From NCBI GenBank assembly GCA_963665455.1, contig OY762279.1, positions 3,844,001-3,908,000 on the forward strand: a stretch of DNA of 64,000 nucleotides, read 5' to 3'. Shown here piece after piece: positions 18,779 to 26,311 of the stretch (positions are counted from its first letter, which is position 1; every line of letters starts with the position of its first letter). The translations under genes and the position numbers were made by a program. The DNA comes from VXNE01 sp963665455. Its GTDB lineage: Bacteria > Pseudomonadota > Gammaproteobacteria > Pseudomonadales > Azotimanducaceae. The notes beneath the pieces were generated by a model. It made no database searches. It was not told the DNA's origin and saw nothing but the letters and a program-made list of their open reading frames with translations.

Positions 18779-19975
18779 TCAGAACGCGTAGCGCAGTTCG
18801 CGTTCCGTCCCATCGGCGAAGACGAGCACCAACACCACCGTCCCCGTGCCGCCGTGGAGTTCCTTCAACGGCGCCAGGTCGAACTCCAGGGTCTCCGTGA
18901 GCCACGCTTCACAGGGGTCGCCGTTGGCTTGGTGGGCCAGCGTGGCCGGCAGGCGCGGGGGGTCCATCATCTGGAAGGCGTCGGCGAGGACCAACGTGAA
19001 GGCGTGATCGGCGCAGCCGCCGCCATACGAGACCGTGACCCGCAACGTATCGCCGACGATGCCCGCGTCGCCCGGCCGATAGGAGTCCGCGCCCCACGGG
19101 CCGGCGTCGTGGTGGACGACGACGTTGCCGGGGTAGCCCGGCGTCGCTGGCGGCTCGCAGCCACCGGGGATGGACAGGCCCCCGGTGCTATCGACCAGCA
19201 GATTGACCACGTCCACGTGTGCGCTTGAGGAAACTGACAGCCGCCATCGGCCAGTGCCTTCTCCCAATCGTCCGTCCAAGTCCGCCGCGCCGGATTCGAG
19301 TTCGTCCGCCGTGACGGTGCGGGTCGCGCCCGGGGCCACGGCGAGCCGCACGTCTCCGTCGGGAGCGCGTAGGCCGGCGTCGTCCAACCCGGCGATGGTG
19401 ACCCATGCCGGCTCCGATCCCGGGTTCGTCAGCCGTAGGCGGCTGTGCTCGGGTCGGTGGCCGGCGGGATTGAAGAAGGGGATCTCGCAGATGCCACCGT
19501 TGTTGACGATGCTCATGGCATCCACGTGGGAGACGCCGCCGGCCGCGTTGCGCACGTAGGCTAGGGGAGCGATGTCGAGGGCGGTCACGAGTTCGAGACG
19601 CCAATCGCCATGGCCTGCACCGACGCCGCCGTAGTCCTGAGCGCCCCGTTCGAGGTCACGGGGATGCAGGTGATGTACCGCGCCGGCCTCCAACGCCAGC
19701 GTGACGGGGCCAACGCGAATGCCGGCATCGTCAATGGCATGGACCTCGACGACGCCGGCATGGTCCGAGCGATTGATGATGCGCAGCAGACCCTCGCGGG
19801 CGGGGTCCGTGGTCGCCACGAAGAGTGGCACGGCGTAGTGGCGTTCGGCACTCGACGCGACGAGGTTCGCGTCGGACTGGCCCATCGCGGTGGCGGCGCA
19901 GCCGAGGAGGGTGGCCAGGACGAACTGGCGGAGATGCGTGGCCGTCGGCGCCGGGCGGTGTGATCGGTACTGCAT
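18779..19975 (-). CDS. Secreted protein with two internal repeats
   Basis: A 398-residue exported protein. I chose the ATG at 19975 because it gives a good signal peptide (basic start, then FVLATLLGCAATAMGQ, cleavage near residue 33). Two repeats of about 105 residues follow. Repeat 1 begins VPLFVATTDPAREGLLRIIN, repeat 2 IPFFNPAGHRPEHSRLRLTN. Each continues with VxxxxIDDAGxR, a stretch ending in DLERGA or ELESGAADL, and GxGDWRLELV or GTGRWRLSVS. The C-terminal part (about 295-398) is a separate domain. No function is recognised; the repeats look like small beta-sandwich modules for binding or display. Confidence 0.75.
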   Translation of the reverse strand: MQYRSHRPAPTATHLRQFVLATLLGCAATAMGQSDANLVASSAERHYAVPLFVATTDPAREGLLRIINRSDHAGVVEVHAIDDAGIRVGPVTLALEAGAVHHLHPRDLERGAQDYGGVGAGHGDWRLELVTALDIAPLAYVRNAAGGVSHVDAMSIVNNGGICEIPFFNPAGHRPEHSRLRLTNPGSEPAWVTIAGLDDAGLRAPDGDVRLAVAPGATRTVTADELESGAADLDGRLGEGTGRWRLSVSSSAHVDVVNLLVDSTGGLSIPGGCEPPATPGYPGNVVVHHDAGPWGADSYRPGDAGIVGDTLRVTVSYGGGCADHAFTLVLADAFQMMDPPRLPATLAHQANGDPCEAWLTETLEFDLAPLKELHGGTGTVVLVLVFADGTERELRYAF

Positions 19976-20225
19976 GGTTGGCGTCCTATGGCGCGGGAGT
20001 GGGGCGGCATGGTGCGGTGCGTGTGCTGAACGCCTGCTGAACGCGCCTTCTGCCGGATGGGCCGTGCCTTGGGGATCACCGTGGCCGTTCCCGGACGGCT
20101 GGAACGCGCTGCCGGAAGGTTGCGCCGCAGTGGGCCGATGTCGCACATGGATTTCATCGATGTCGCACACGAACTCGAGCCGATTTGCCATTTTGAGGGG
20201 CCGCGTTGATCTCTAGAGTCGCCGC

Positions 20226-21287
20226 ATGGCGATGCGGCACGACGAAGCCTTCAAGTTCCTGTTCGACGTCCCGGGCGTGTGTGCGGACATGCTGCGCGTG
20301 GCTGCGCCCCCGCTGTGGGCGCACCTCGACCCGGACTCGGCCCGCAACCTACGCGCCGGCGACACGGTGGCGGCGGACCTGAGCCGCCGGGGCGGCGACG
20401 CCCTGTTCGGCGTGAACCTGCGCGGCGCACCCTTGTCCGACGCGCGCCCAGCGTACGTCCTCGTGCCCACCGAGTTCCAGTCCGGCAACGACTCGGACAT
20501 GCCCGGGCGCATGCGCGAGTACGCGGTGCGGCAACTAGACACCCTGTGCCGGCAGGGGGTGATCCCTGCCGGGGACTCGCCGCCGGTGCTGCCGGTCGTG
20601 GTGTACGACGGCGCGGCGCGCTGGTCGGCGGCGGACGGGCTGGAGCCGCTGCGGCCGTTGCCAGCGGAGGCGGCGGCGTACCTGGGACCCTTCCAGCCCC
20701 AAGCCTACGTCGTCCTTGACCTCGTGCGCGCGCCGATGGACGATTGGCCCGAGGACAACCGCCTGCGGGCGGTGGCGCGGCTGCTGCGGCAGGGTGCGCT
20801 GGACGGCCTGGCGGTGGCGCTCACGGAGGAGTTGACGCGCTTCGCTGGGGTCGCTGGGTTGCCGTTCCGCCAAGCGCTCTACGCGTGGGCGGGTGAGTTG
20901 TGGACGAGGTTGTCGGGGGGCGGTTCGCTGCCGCCGTTCGATGCAATGGAGGGAACGGAGGGTCCGTACATGACGAGCATGATCGAGGTGCGGTTCAACG
21001 AGTGGAAGGCCGACCTGTTGGGGCGCGGTCGTGCGGAGGGCATCGCTACGGGCATGGCCGAGGGTCGAGCGGCGGGCGTGGCGGCGGGCGTGGCCGAAGG
21101 GACGGAGCGCCAGCGCGCGCTACTGTGCCGTCAAGCCGAGCGCAAGTTCGGTTCCGAAACCGCAGCCGAACTCGCGCTCCGTCTGGCGGGCATCGCGGAC
21201 CCGCACGTGCTCGCGCTGGTTGGCGAGCGAATCATCGATTGCGATACCGGCCCGGGACTGCTGGAGCAGGTGGAGGAGTCGGGCTAA
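20226..21287 (+). CDS. Rpn-family recombination-promoting nuclease / putative transposase
   Basis: A 353-residue protein of the Rpn/YhgA group (PD-(D/E)xK nuclease fold). It starts MAMRHDEAFKFLFDVPGV and has VLVPTEFQSGNDSDMPGRMREYAVR, in which the Glu-x-Gln of the nuclease core is seen, then VLPVVVYDGAARW. The C-terminal third contains the Gly/Ala/Arg-rich linker and a DUF4351-like tail (LLCRQAERKFGSETA). Rpn proteins cut DNA and promote RecA-independent recombination; phage-defence roles are also reported. A TTTTGA/TAGAGT promoter-like pair (17-base spacing) ends 6 bases before the ATG. Confidence 0.85.
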   Translation: MAMRHDEAFKFLFDVPGVCADMLRVAAPPLWAHLDPDSARNLRAGDTVAADLSRRGGDALFGVNLRGAPLSDARPAYVLVPTEFQSGNDSDMPGRMREYAVRQLDTLCRQGVIPAGDSPPVLPVVVYDGAARWSAADGLEPLRPLPAEAAAYLGPFQPQAYVVLDLVRAPMDDWPEDNRLRAVARLLRQGALDGLAVALTEELTRFAGVAGLPFRQALYAWAGELWTRLSGGGSLPPFDAMEGTEGPYMTSMIEVRFNEWKADLLGRGRAEGIATGMAEGRAAGVAAGVAEGTERQRALLCRQAERKFGSETAAELALRLAGIADPHVLALVGERIIDCDTGPGLLEQVEESG

Positions 21288-21383
21288 ACCGCCTGTCGGG
21301 ACTGGAACCTGCGCGGCGGCTCCGAGCGACACAGCGGTGGGCGGCGGGGCAGGCGCCCTCGGCCCTAGGGCGATGGTGGTGGC

Positions 21384-22301
21384 CTACCCCGGCAACACCG
21401 CCCGCAGCGGCCACGAGCTCCGGATGGTCGCCCCTTGGTTGCGCCCATCGCTCAGGGCCTCGATGCGGCCCCCGGAACCGATGACGTAGTTCGCCGCGCA
21501 GTGAAGGCCCAAGCCGCTACCCTCGTCCTTGGTCGTGAAGCCGGGGGTGAAGAGCCGGTCGAGATACTCGGGGGCGATGCCGATGCCATTGTCGGTGACG
21601 TCGACGAACCATTGCTCGGCCTCGATACGCGTAACGATCTCGACGGCCGCGTCGAAACCCGGACCCCCGGTGGCCCGCCGCGCGGCGATCGCCTCGATGC
21701 CGTTGCGCACGATGTGCACCAGCATCTGGTGGAACCGGCTCTCCTGCAGGGCGACCTCCGCGGGCGCGCCGGAACAGTCCACCCGCGCGGCGATCCCCTG
21801 CGCCGTGAGCGACTCCTCCAGGATGCGGACCCCGGCGCGGATGGTCCTTTCGACCCGGACCGTCTTGCGCTCGGTGGAGCCGATGTCCAGGGACTGTTGG
21901 GTCCGCAGGATTTCGGCGATGCGGTCCACGCGCTCGGTGGCCCGTTCCGTGATCGCCAGCAACTCGGCATTCTCTTGCGTCCAGTCCCTGTCGAGGGCGA
22001 GCAGGAAGGGCACCACCTGCGTGCCCTGGGGATCGTCGCGGAGGTATTCGAGCCAATCGTCGCCGTGCGCATCGAGGGCCACGGCCACGGCCGCGAGACG
22101 GGATCGCAGCTTGCGTGACCGCAGGCGTTCGCGCAGCGTGCCGACGCCGGTCGCGACGCTGTTGGCGGCGTTGCCGATGTTGTGGAGCACGGTATCGATG
22201 ACTTCCAGGCGCCCTTGGGCGAACGCCTGCCGCGTCAGCCGCCCCTCCACCACTTGCCGGATCACCCCCGCACGATCCAACTCCCGCATGCTCAACCGCA
22301 T
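21384..22301 (-). CDS. Histidine kinase with transposase-derived N-terminus
   Basis: A 305-residue cytoplasmic histidine kinase without a sensor domain. The phospho-acceptor His lies in VLHNIGNAANSV (about residue 40). The ATP-binding domain shows the N box (HIVRNGIEAI), the G1 box (DNGIGIAPEYLDRLFTPGF) and G2 (KDEGSGLGLH). The first 27 residues (MRLSMRELDRAGVIRQVVEG and on) do not belong to kinases; they resemble the N-terminal helix-turn-helix start of an ISNCY-like transposase. The gene therefore looks like a truncated kinase fused in frame to an insertion-sequence remnant. No response regulator lies next to it. A TTG at 22316 could extend it by five codons. Confidence 0.75.
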   Translation of the reverse strand: MRLSMRELDRAGVIRQVVEGRLTRQAFAQGRLEVIDTVLHNIGNAANSVATGVGTLRERLRSRKLRSRLAAVAVALDAHGDDWLEYLRDDPQGTQVVPFLLALDRDWTQENAELLAITERATERVDRIAEILRTQQSLDIGSTERKTVRVERTIRAGVRILEESLTAQGIAARVDCSGAPAEVALQESRFHQMLVHIVRNGIEAIAARRATGGPGFDAAVEIVTRIEAEQWFVDVTDNGIGIAPEYLDRLFTPGFTTKDEGSGLGLHCAANYVIGSGGRIEALSDGRNQGATIRSSWPLRAVLPG

Positions 22302-22375
22302 CTCCTCGCTCGACAAGGCACCCCCTCGACACGTCGAAAGGGGACACTTTAACTTTGCCCAATGGGGACATTACG
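22220..22375 (-). mobile_element. Insertion-sequence 5' remnant
   Basis: On the minus strand this stretch holds the first 27 codons of an ISNCY-like transposase (from the ATG at 22301) and upstream of it two TGTCCCC motifs (around 22340 and 22362) of the kind found at ends of such elements. The rest of the transposase is absent; the frame runs into a histidine kinase. Element name and true ends cannot be fixed by eye. Confidence 0.5.
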
Positions 22376-22654
22376 GCTTTGGACTAACACGGCGAACGGC
22401 CGGTGTGGCTGGGCCGGAGGCGACGCCGGTGCGTAGCGGCAGCGAAGCACCGGACCGGCTATGGGGCGCTTACGTGGGGCCTTACGTGGCGAACGGCCTT
22501 TACGGTGCCACTTCAGACCTCTCCATCGATCCAGTTGGCGGTGCACGCGGAGATGGACCAGCAGGTCCTCGTCGCCAACTGCGTCGAAACGGTGATCGCT
22601 GACTTCACCCCGGTCGCGGCGCTGCCGTCAGGGTTTCGGAACGAATGGCGGAAG
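22376..22654. other. Intergenic stretch without a recognisable gene
   Basis: Between the insertion-sequence remnant and the toxin-antitoxin promoter no gene could be supported. A short rightward frame is open but has no recognisable protein pattern. GGCGAACGGCC occurs twice (about 22390 and 22492). The stretch may be debris of a lost element. Confidence 0.5.
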
Positions 22655-22700
22655 TTGCGGGAATCGCACCCCCTGCGCTATGGTGCTCCAATAGAGCACC
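22655..22700 (+). promoter_or_regulatory. Promoter and palindromic operator of the toxin-antitoxin pair
   Basis: TTGCGG (22655-22660) and TATGGT (22679-22684) are 18 bases apart. An inverted repeat, GGTGCTC (22682-22688), 5-base loop, GAGCACC (22694-22700), overlaps the -10 box and start site. This is the usual place for an antitoxin autorepression operator. Confidence 0.6.
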
Positions 22701-22719
22701 GACACTAGGAGAGCGGTTC

Positions 22720-23013
22720 ATGGCCGTCCACAAACAGAGCGTTTCCTTCACCGAATCGGCCTTCGCCTTTGCCCGGCAACTGGTCGAAGAGGGCGAATAC
22801 GCAAATGTAAGCGCGGCGGTATCCGGAGAACTCGCACGGGCAAAGGCGATGCGCGATCGCGAGCGGCTGCTCCTGGGTGCCGAGGTCGAACGCCGCCTGC
22901 GCCTTCCTTTGGACCAGTGGATGCCCGTCGGAGCGCTCGATGAAGTGACAAGAAACGCTCGCGTCCATCTGCAAGAGCTGGCGGTGTCGAAGGACGGAGC
23001 CCTGCGGGGGTGA
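22720..23013 (+). CDS. ParD-like antitoxin
   Basis: A 97-residue protein with the start of a ribbon-helix-helix antitoxin: SVSFTESAFAFARQLVEEGEYANVSAAVSGELARAKA, the ParD pattern of a beta strand followed by two helices and a region for binding the toxin. AGGAGAG lies 8 bases before the ATG. It overlaps the toxin gene by one base (TGATG). It would bind the palindrome at 22682-22700 and neutralise the downstream ParE/RelE-like toxin. Confidence 0.8.
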   Translation: MAVHKQSVSFTESAFAFARQLVEEGEYANVSAAVSGELARAKAMRDRERLLLGAEVERRLRLPLDQWMPVGALDEVTRNARVHLQELAVSKDGALRG

Positions 23014-23309
23014 TGCGTCAGATTCGGCATCCCTTGGTCGAGCGGGACATCATCGCAATAGCCGAGCACATCGTGGAGAGCACGCATGGGAACGTTGCCG
23101 CGGCGGAGCGTCGGCTCGATGAGATCGACGACCTGCTGAGCGACATCGCTGGAAACCCGTTTTCCGGGGTCCGTCTGTCCGCTTCGCTCGAAGCTTGGCT
23201 CGTACGCCACGGCGGGCGGGACTACAAGATCACGTTAGTTTTCCGTCCGGATGCAGACGCGCAATGCCTCTACATCGCGCTTGTCTCCTTCGGGGGCCAG
23301 GACTGGTAG
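23013..23309 (+). CDS. ParE/RelE-family toxin
   Basis: A 98-residue toxin of the ParE/RelE superfamily. MRQIRHPLVERDIIAIAEHI is the typical first strand and helix; RLDEIDDLLSDIAGNPFSGVRL and the C-terminal YKITLVFRPDAD followed by YIALVSFGG complete the compact fold. ParE members poison gyrase while RelE members cut mRNA; the sequence does not decide between them. The ATG shares its A with the antitoxin stop (TGATG); a GTG one codon upstream is an alternative. Order antitoxin-toxin and overlap are classical. Confidence 0.8.
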   Translation: MRQIRHPLVERDIIAIAEHIVESTHGNVAAAERRLDEIDDLLSDIAGNPFSGVRLSASLEAWLVRHGGRDYKITLVFRPDADAQCLYIALVSFGGQDW

Positions 23310-23362
23310 ACGAACGGGCCTGCACGGCTGGAATTCGATTGATGCGCAACCCCCATTACAAT

Positions 23363-23392
23363 GGCCGATCATTCGAGGGCCGATCATTCGAG
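23363..23392. repeat. Tandem 15-bp direct repeat
   Basis: GGCCGATCATTCGAG occurs twice in direct succession (23363-23377 and 23378-23392), 6 bases before the start of the second PhyH gene. It occupies the place of a ribosome binding site and could be a slippage-prone leader or a binding site. Confidence 0.75.
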
Positions 23393-23398
23393 GACGCC

Positions 23399-24355
23399 AT
23401 GCCCAGTTCCGCAGCACATCGCCAGACCCGCTACGTCGCCGCGCCGGGCCTATCGGAGCCGACCCCGCTGCCGCTGCCGAGCGCCACGGACGACATCGAT
23501 CAGGCCAAGGCGGACCTGACCGAATGCGGCATCTGCATCCTGACCGGGGTGCTGAACGGGACAGAGGTCGAGACCCTGCGCGACAAGCTCGAACGCCAAG
23601 CCGCGGCGGAACGCGCCCTGGGCGACCGCTCGCCGTTCCTCGGCAACCACAACAAGCAGCTCCTCTCCAACATGGTCAACAAGGGCAGGGAGTTCCTCGA
23701 CCTCGTGGTGCGGCCGGAAGCGGACGAGCTCGCGGGGTACCTGCTCGGCAAGAGCTTCCTGCTGTCGAGCATGACGGCGGGGGTGTTTCTCGGTCCGACG
23801 AGCGAGCCGCAGCAACTGCATCGCGACCAGGGCCAGGTGCCGGCCACGGCCGATTTCGCCGCGTCGTGCAACCTCTTCTGGCTCCTCGACGACTTCACCC
23901 CGGAACGCGGCAGTACTTGGCTCGTGCCCGGCAGTCACCGCTGGCCGGCCGAACATCTCATCAAGCCCCCGCCGCGCGACCAAGCGGTGCAGATCACGGC
24001 GCCGGCGGGCAGCGTCTACGCGTGGGACGGGCGCGTCTGGCACGGTGCGGGGGCCAACCCGGAAGGGCACCCGCGGCGTCACGTCACCACCTTCTTCTGC
24101 CTGCCGTGGACGCGGCAACAGGAGAACTGGGGCGTGACGTGCCTACAGGAGGTCCTCGACGAAGCGAGCCCGAAGCTCCGCGCCCGGCTGGGACTGCGCA
24201 CCTACGGCACCCTCGGCCTCATGAGCGGCACCCGCACCGATCAGGAAGCGGTGAGCCTCGGGAACTACGACGTGACCGTCCCGGAGTACATCATCGGCGA
24301 GAACGGGGCGTTGCATCCGATGCGGCGGGTGCGGCGGGCGGAGGTCGCGGGGTAG
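23399..24355 (+). CDS. Phytanoyl-CoA dioxygenase (PhyH) family protein
   Basis: A 318-residue PhyH-family Fe(II)/2-oxoglutarate oxygenase. The HxD metal pair is in PQQLHRDQGQ (about residue 142), the distal His in VWHGAGANPEGHPRRHVTTF (about 212), followed by the Arg that grips 2-oxoglutarate. WLVPGSHRW is the family's turn before the distal ligand. It is not closely similar to the PhyH protein at 6977-7846. Substrate unknown. The start at 23399 is chosen from where the homologous pattern begins; a 15-bp tandem repeat lies directly upstream and no good Shine-Dalgarno is visible. Confidence 0.85.
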   Translation: MPSSAAHRQTRYVAAPGLSEPTPLPLPSATDDIDQAKADLTECGICILTGVLNGTEVETLRDKLERQAAAERALGDRSPFLGNHNKQLLSNMVNKGREFLDLVVRPEADELAGYLLGKSFLLSSMTAGVFLGPTSEPQQLHRDQGQVPATADFAASCNLFWLLDDFTPERGSTWLVPGSHRWPAEHLIKPPPRDQAVQITAPAGSVYAWDGRVWHGAGANPEGHPRRHVTTFFCLPWTRQQENWGVTCLQEVLDEASPKLRARLGLRTYGTLGLMSGTRTDQEAVSLGNYDVTVPEYIIGENGALHPMRRVRRAEVAG

Positions 24356-24444
24356 GACTAACGAGTGCTCGGGCCGAGGGGGAGTAGTCTCTACGGAAGA
24401 GTTGTATAGTATGCCGTCACTTTTCATGTATTTTTGACTGCCAC

Positions 24445-25596
24445 TTGTACAGCTATCCTCGACTCACCAGGCTTCCGTCGCGGAGCTTTTTCCTGTTTGG
24501 CATGCGGGGCGTGGGCAAGAGCACCTGGGTGCGGAGTGCGCTTCCCGAGGCGACGACCATCGACCTGCTCGACGAGCGCCTGTACCGAGATCTGCTCGCG
24601 GACCCGTCGCTGTTCGCGCAGTCGCTCGGGGACTGCGAGCCCGGCGACTGGGTGGTGGTCGACGAGGTGCAACGCCTGCCGGCGCTACTCAATGAGGTAC
24701 ACCGACTGATCGAGGCCCGCCGTCTGCGCTTTGCGTTGCTGGGGTCTAGTGCGCGGAAGCTCAAGGCCGTGGGTACGAACCTGCTCGCGGGACGCGCGCT
24801 CCGGAAGACCATGTTCCCGCTCACGGCCGCGGAGCTTGGCGCGGATTTCGACCTGGAGCGGGTGCTGAGGTACGGATCGGTGCCGCTCGTTTGGGTCAGC
24901 GAAGAGCCCCGCGAGGTCCTGGAGGCCTACGGCGACCTGTACCTACGCGAGGAGATCCGGGCGGAAGCGTTGGTCCGCAACTTGCCGGGATTCGTCCGCT
25001 TCCTGCCCGTCGCGGCGCTCTTCAACGGACAGGTCATCAACGTCGCCGGGATCGCCCGGGACGCCGGCGTCGCTCGAACGACGGTGCAGGGATACCTCGA
25101 CATCCTCGTCGACACGTTGCTTGCGTATCGCGTGCCCGCCTACGAGACCCGCACGCGGGTTCGGGAACGCCGACAACCGAAGCTCTACTGGGTGGACCCG
25201 GGAGTGGTCCGGGCGGTCAAGCGACAGCTTGGTCAGCTCACGGAGGAGGAGCGCGGTCCGTTGTTCGAGAGTTGGGTCGGCACGACCCTACATGCCCATG
25301 CGGAGGCGGGCGAACTCTTTGACGAGCTGTTTTACTGGTCGCCGCATCAATCTCAGGTGGAAGTCGATTTCCTGCTCAGGCGCGGCGGTGAACTACTCGG
25401 GATCGAGGTAAGGGCAACGGGCCGCTACCACACCCGGCTGCTGAAGGGCCTGCGGGCGCTGGAGGGGCGCCAAGGACTAGCGCGGCGGGTACTGGTGTAT
25501 GGGGGTGAGCGCTCGTTCCGATCCACCGACGGCATCGAAATTTGGCCGGCGCGCCGTTTCGCGGAGGAAACGGCGGCGGGAAGCCTCTGGCCCTGA
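24445..25596 (+). CDS. AAA ATPase with DUF4143 (ATPase-nuclease-like)
   Basis: A 383-residue protein of the AAA_14/DUF4143 group. Walker A is GMRGVGKST (about residue 20), Walker B WVVVDEVQRLP (about 70), and the sensor segment FALLGSSARKLK follows. A winged-helix-like segment (VAGIARDAGVARTTVQGYLDIL) and a C-terminal VEVDFLLRRGGELLGIEVRA with the acidic pattern of PD-(D/E)xK nucleases complete it; the usual catalytic Lys position reads Arg. Cellular role of these common accessory proteins is unknown. The start is TTG at 24445; an ATG at 24426 is in another frame. The 90-base leader is AT-rich compared with the surroundings, suggesting transfer. Confidence 0.85.
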   Translation: MYSYPRLTRLPSRSFFLFGMRGVGKSTWVRSALPEATTIDLLDERLYRDLLADPSLFAQSLGDCEPGDWVVVDEVQRLPALLNEVHRLIEARRLRFALLGSSARKLKAVGTNLLAGRALRKTMFPLTAAELGADFDLERVLRYGSVPLVWVSEEPREVLEAYGDLYLREEIRAEALVRNLPGFVRFLPVAALFNGQVINVAGIARDAGVARTTVQGYLDILVDTLLAYRVPAYETRTRVRERRQPKLYWVDPGVVRAVKRQLGQLTEEERGPLFESWVGTTLHAHAEAGELFDELFYWSPHQSQVEVDFLLRRGGELLGIEVRATGRYHTRLLKGLRALEGRQGLARRVLVYGGERSFRSTDGIEIWPARRFAEETAAGSLWP

Positions 25597-25665
25597 CGCC
25601 GCCACGCCGAGTTCCGGGTAAGATCGAACGGTCGGCCAACCTCCATCACTTGCTGGAGACATACC

Positions 25666-26277
25666 ATGCAAACCATTGAAACCGAAGCGCAACTGCGCGA
25701 TGTGATCGGGGCGGAGATACCAGGGTTGGCCGAGAAGAACCAACCTTGCCTCAACCAGTTCGCCATCGATTTCATCGCGAAGTCGCCCTTCCTCGTGCTC
25801 TCTACGGCGGACGCGGAGGGGCATATCGATGCCTCACCCAAGGGCGATGGTCCCGGCTTCGTGTTGGTCGAGGACGAGCAGCACCTCGTCATCCCCGACC
25901 GGCCCGGCAACCGGCTCGCCTACGGACACCACAACATCCTGGCGAACCCCCGCGTGGGCGTCCTGTTCCTGCTGCCGGGGACGCCGGAGACGCTGCGGGT
26001 CAACGGGCGGGCGTCCCTGACGGCGGAACCCGAGCTGCTCGAACGCCTGGCCGCCCGGGGCAAGCCGGCGGTGCTGGCCATTCGGGTGGAGGTGGAGGAG
26101 GTGTTCTTCCACTGCGCCAAGGCGTTCCTACGGGGGCGCGTCTGGAAGCCGGAGACTTGGGGCGAAAAACACCAAGTGTCGTTCGGCAAGATGTTCGCCG
26201 CCCAGCGCAACGCGCCGCCGGAGACGGCGGACGCCATCGACGAGATGGTCGAGGCGGACTATCGGGATAATCTTTGA
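25666..26277 (+). CDS. Pyridoxamine 5'-phosphate oxidase family FMN-binding protein
   Basis: A 203-residue split-barrel flavoprotein. FLVLSTADAEGHIDASPKGDGPGFV, VIPDRPGNRLAYGHHNILANPRVGVLFLLPGT and VEEVFFHCAKAFLRGRVW are the hallmarks of the MSMEG_1061-type FMN-dependent PNPOx-like subfamily. Such proteins bind FMN or F420 and reduce or bind small substrates; a true vitamin B6 role is unlikely. It is a single gene between the AAA/DUF4143 gene and a convergent LLM oxidoreductase (34 bases apart). Start ATG at 25666 has AGGAG-like purines (TGGAGAC) 8 bases upstream. Confidence 0.85.
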   Translation: MQTIETEAQLRDVIGAEIPGLAEKNQPCLNQFAIDFIAKSPFLVLSTADAEGHIDASPKGDGPGFVLVEDEQHLVIPDRPGNRLAYGHHNILANPRVGVLFLLPGTPETLRVNGRASLTAEPELLERLAARGKPAVLAIRVEVEEVFFHCAKAFLRGRVWKPETWGEKHQVSFGKMFAAQRNAPPETADAIDEMVEADYRDNL

Positions 26278-26311
26278 GATGCGGGCGGCGTGCGAGCCGC
26301 CCCGCGTGCCC

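Noticed and set aside
16868..19228. A 786-codon plus-strand open frame opposite the amidohydrolase
   Set aside because: It is antisense to a well-supported D-aminoacylase family gene and shows no protein motif.
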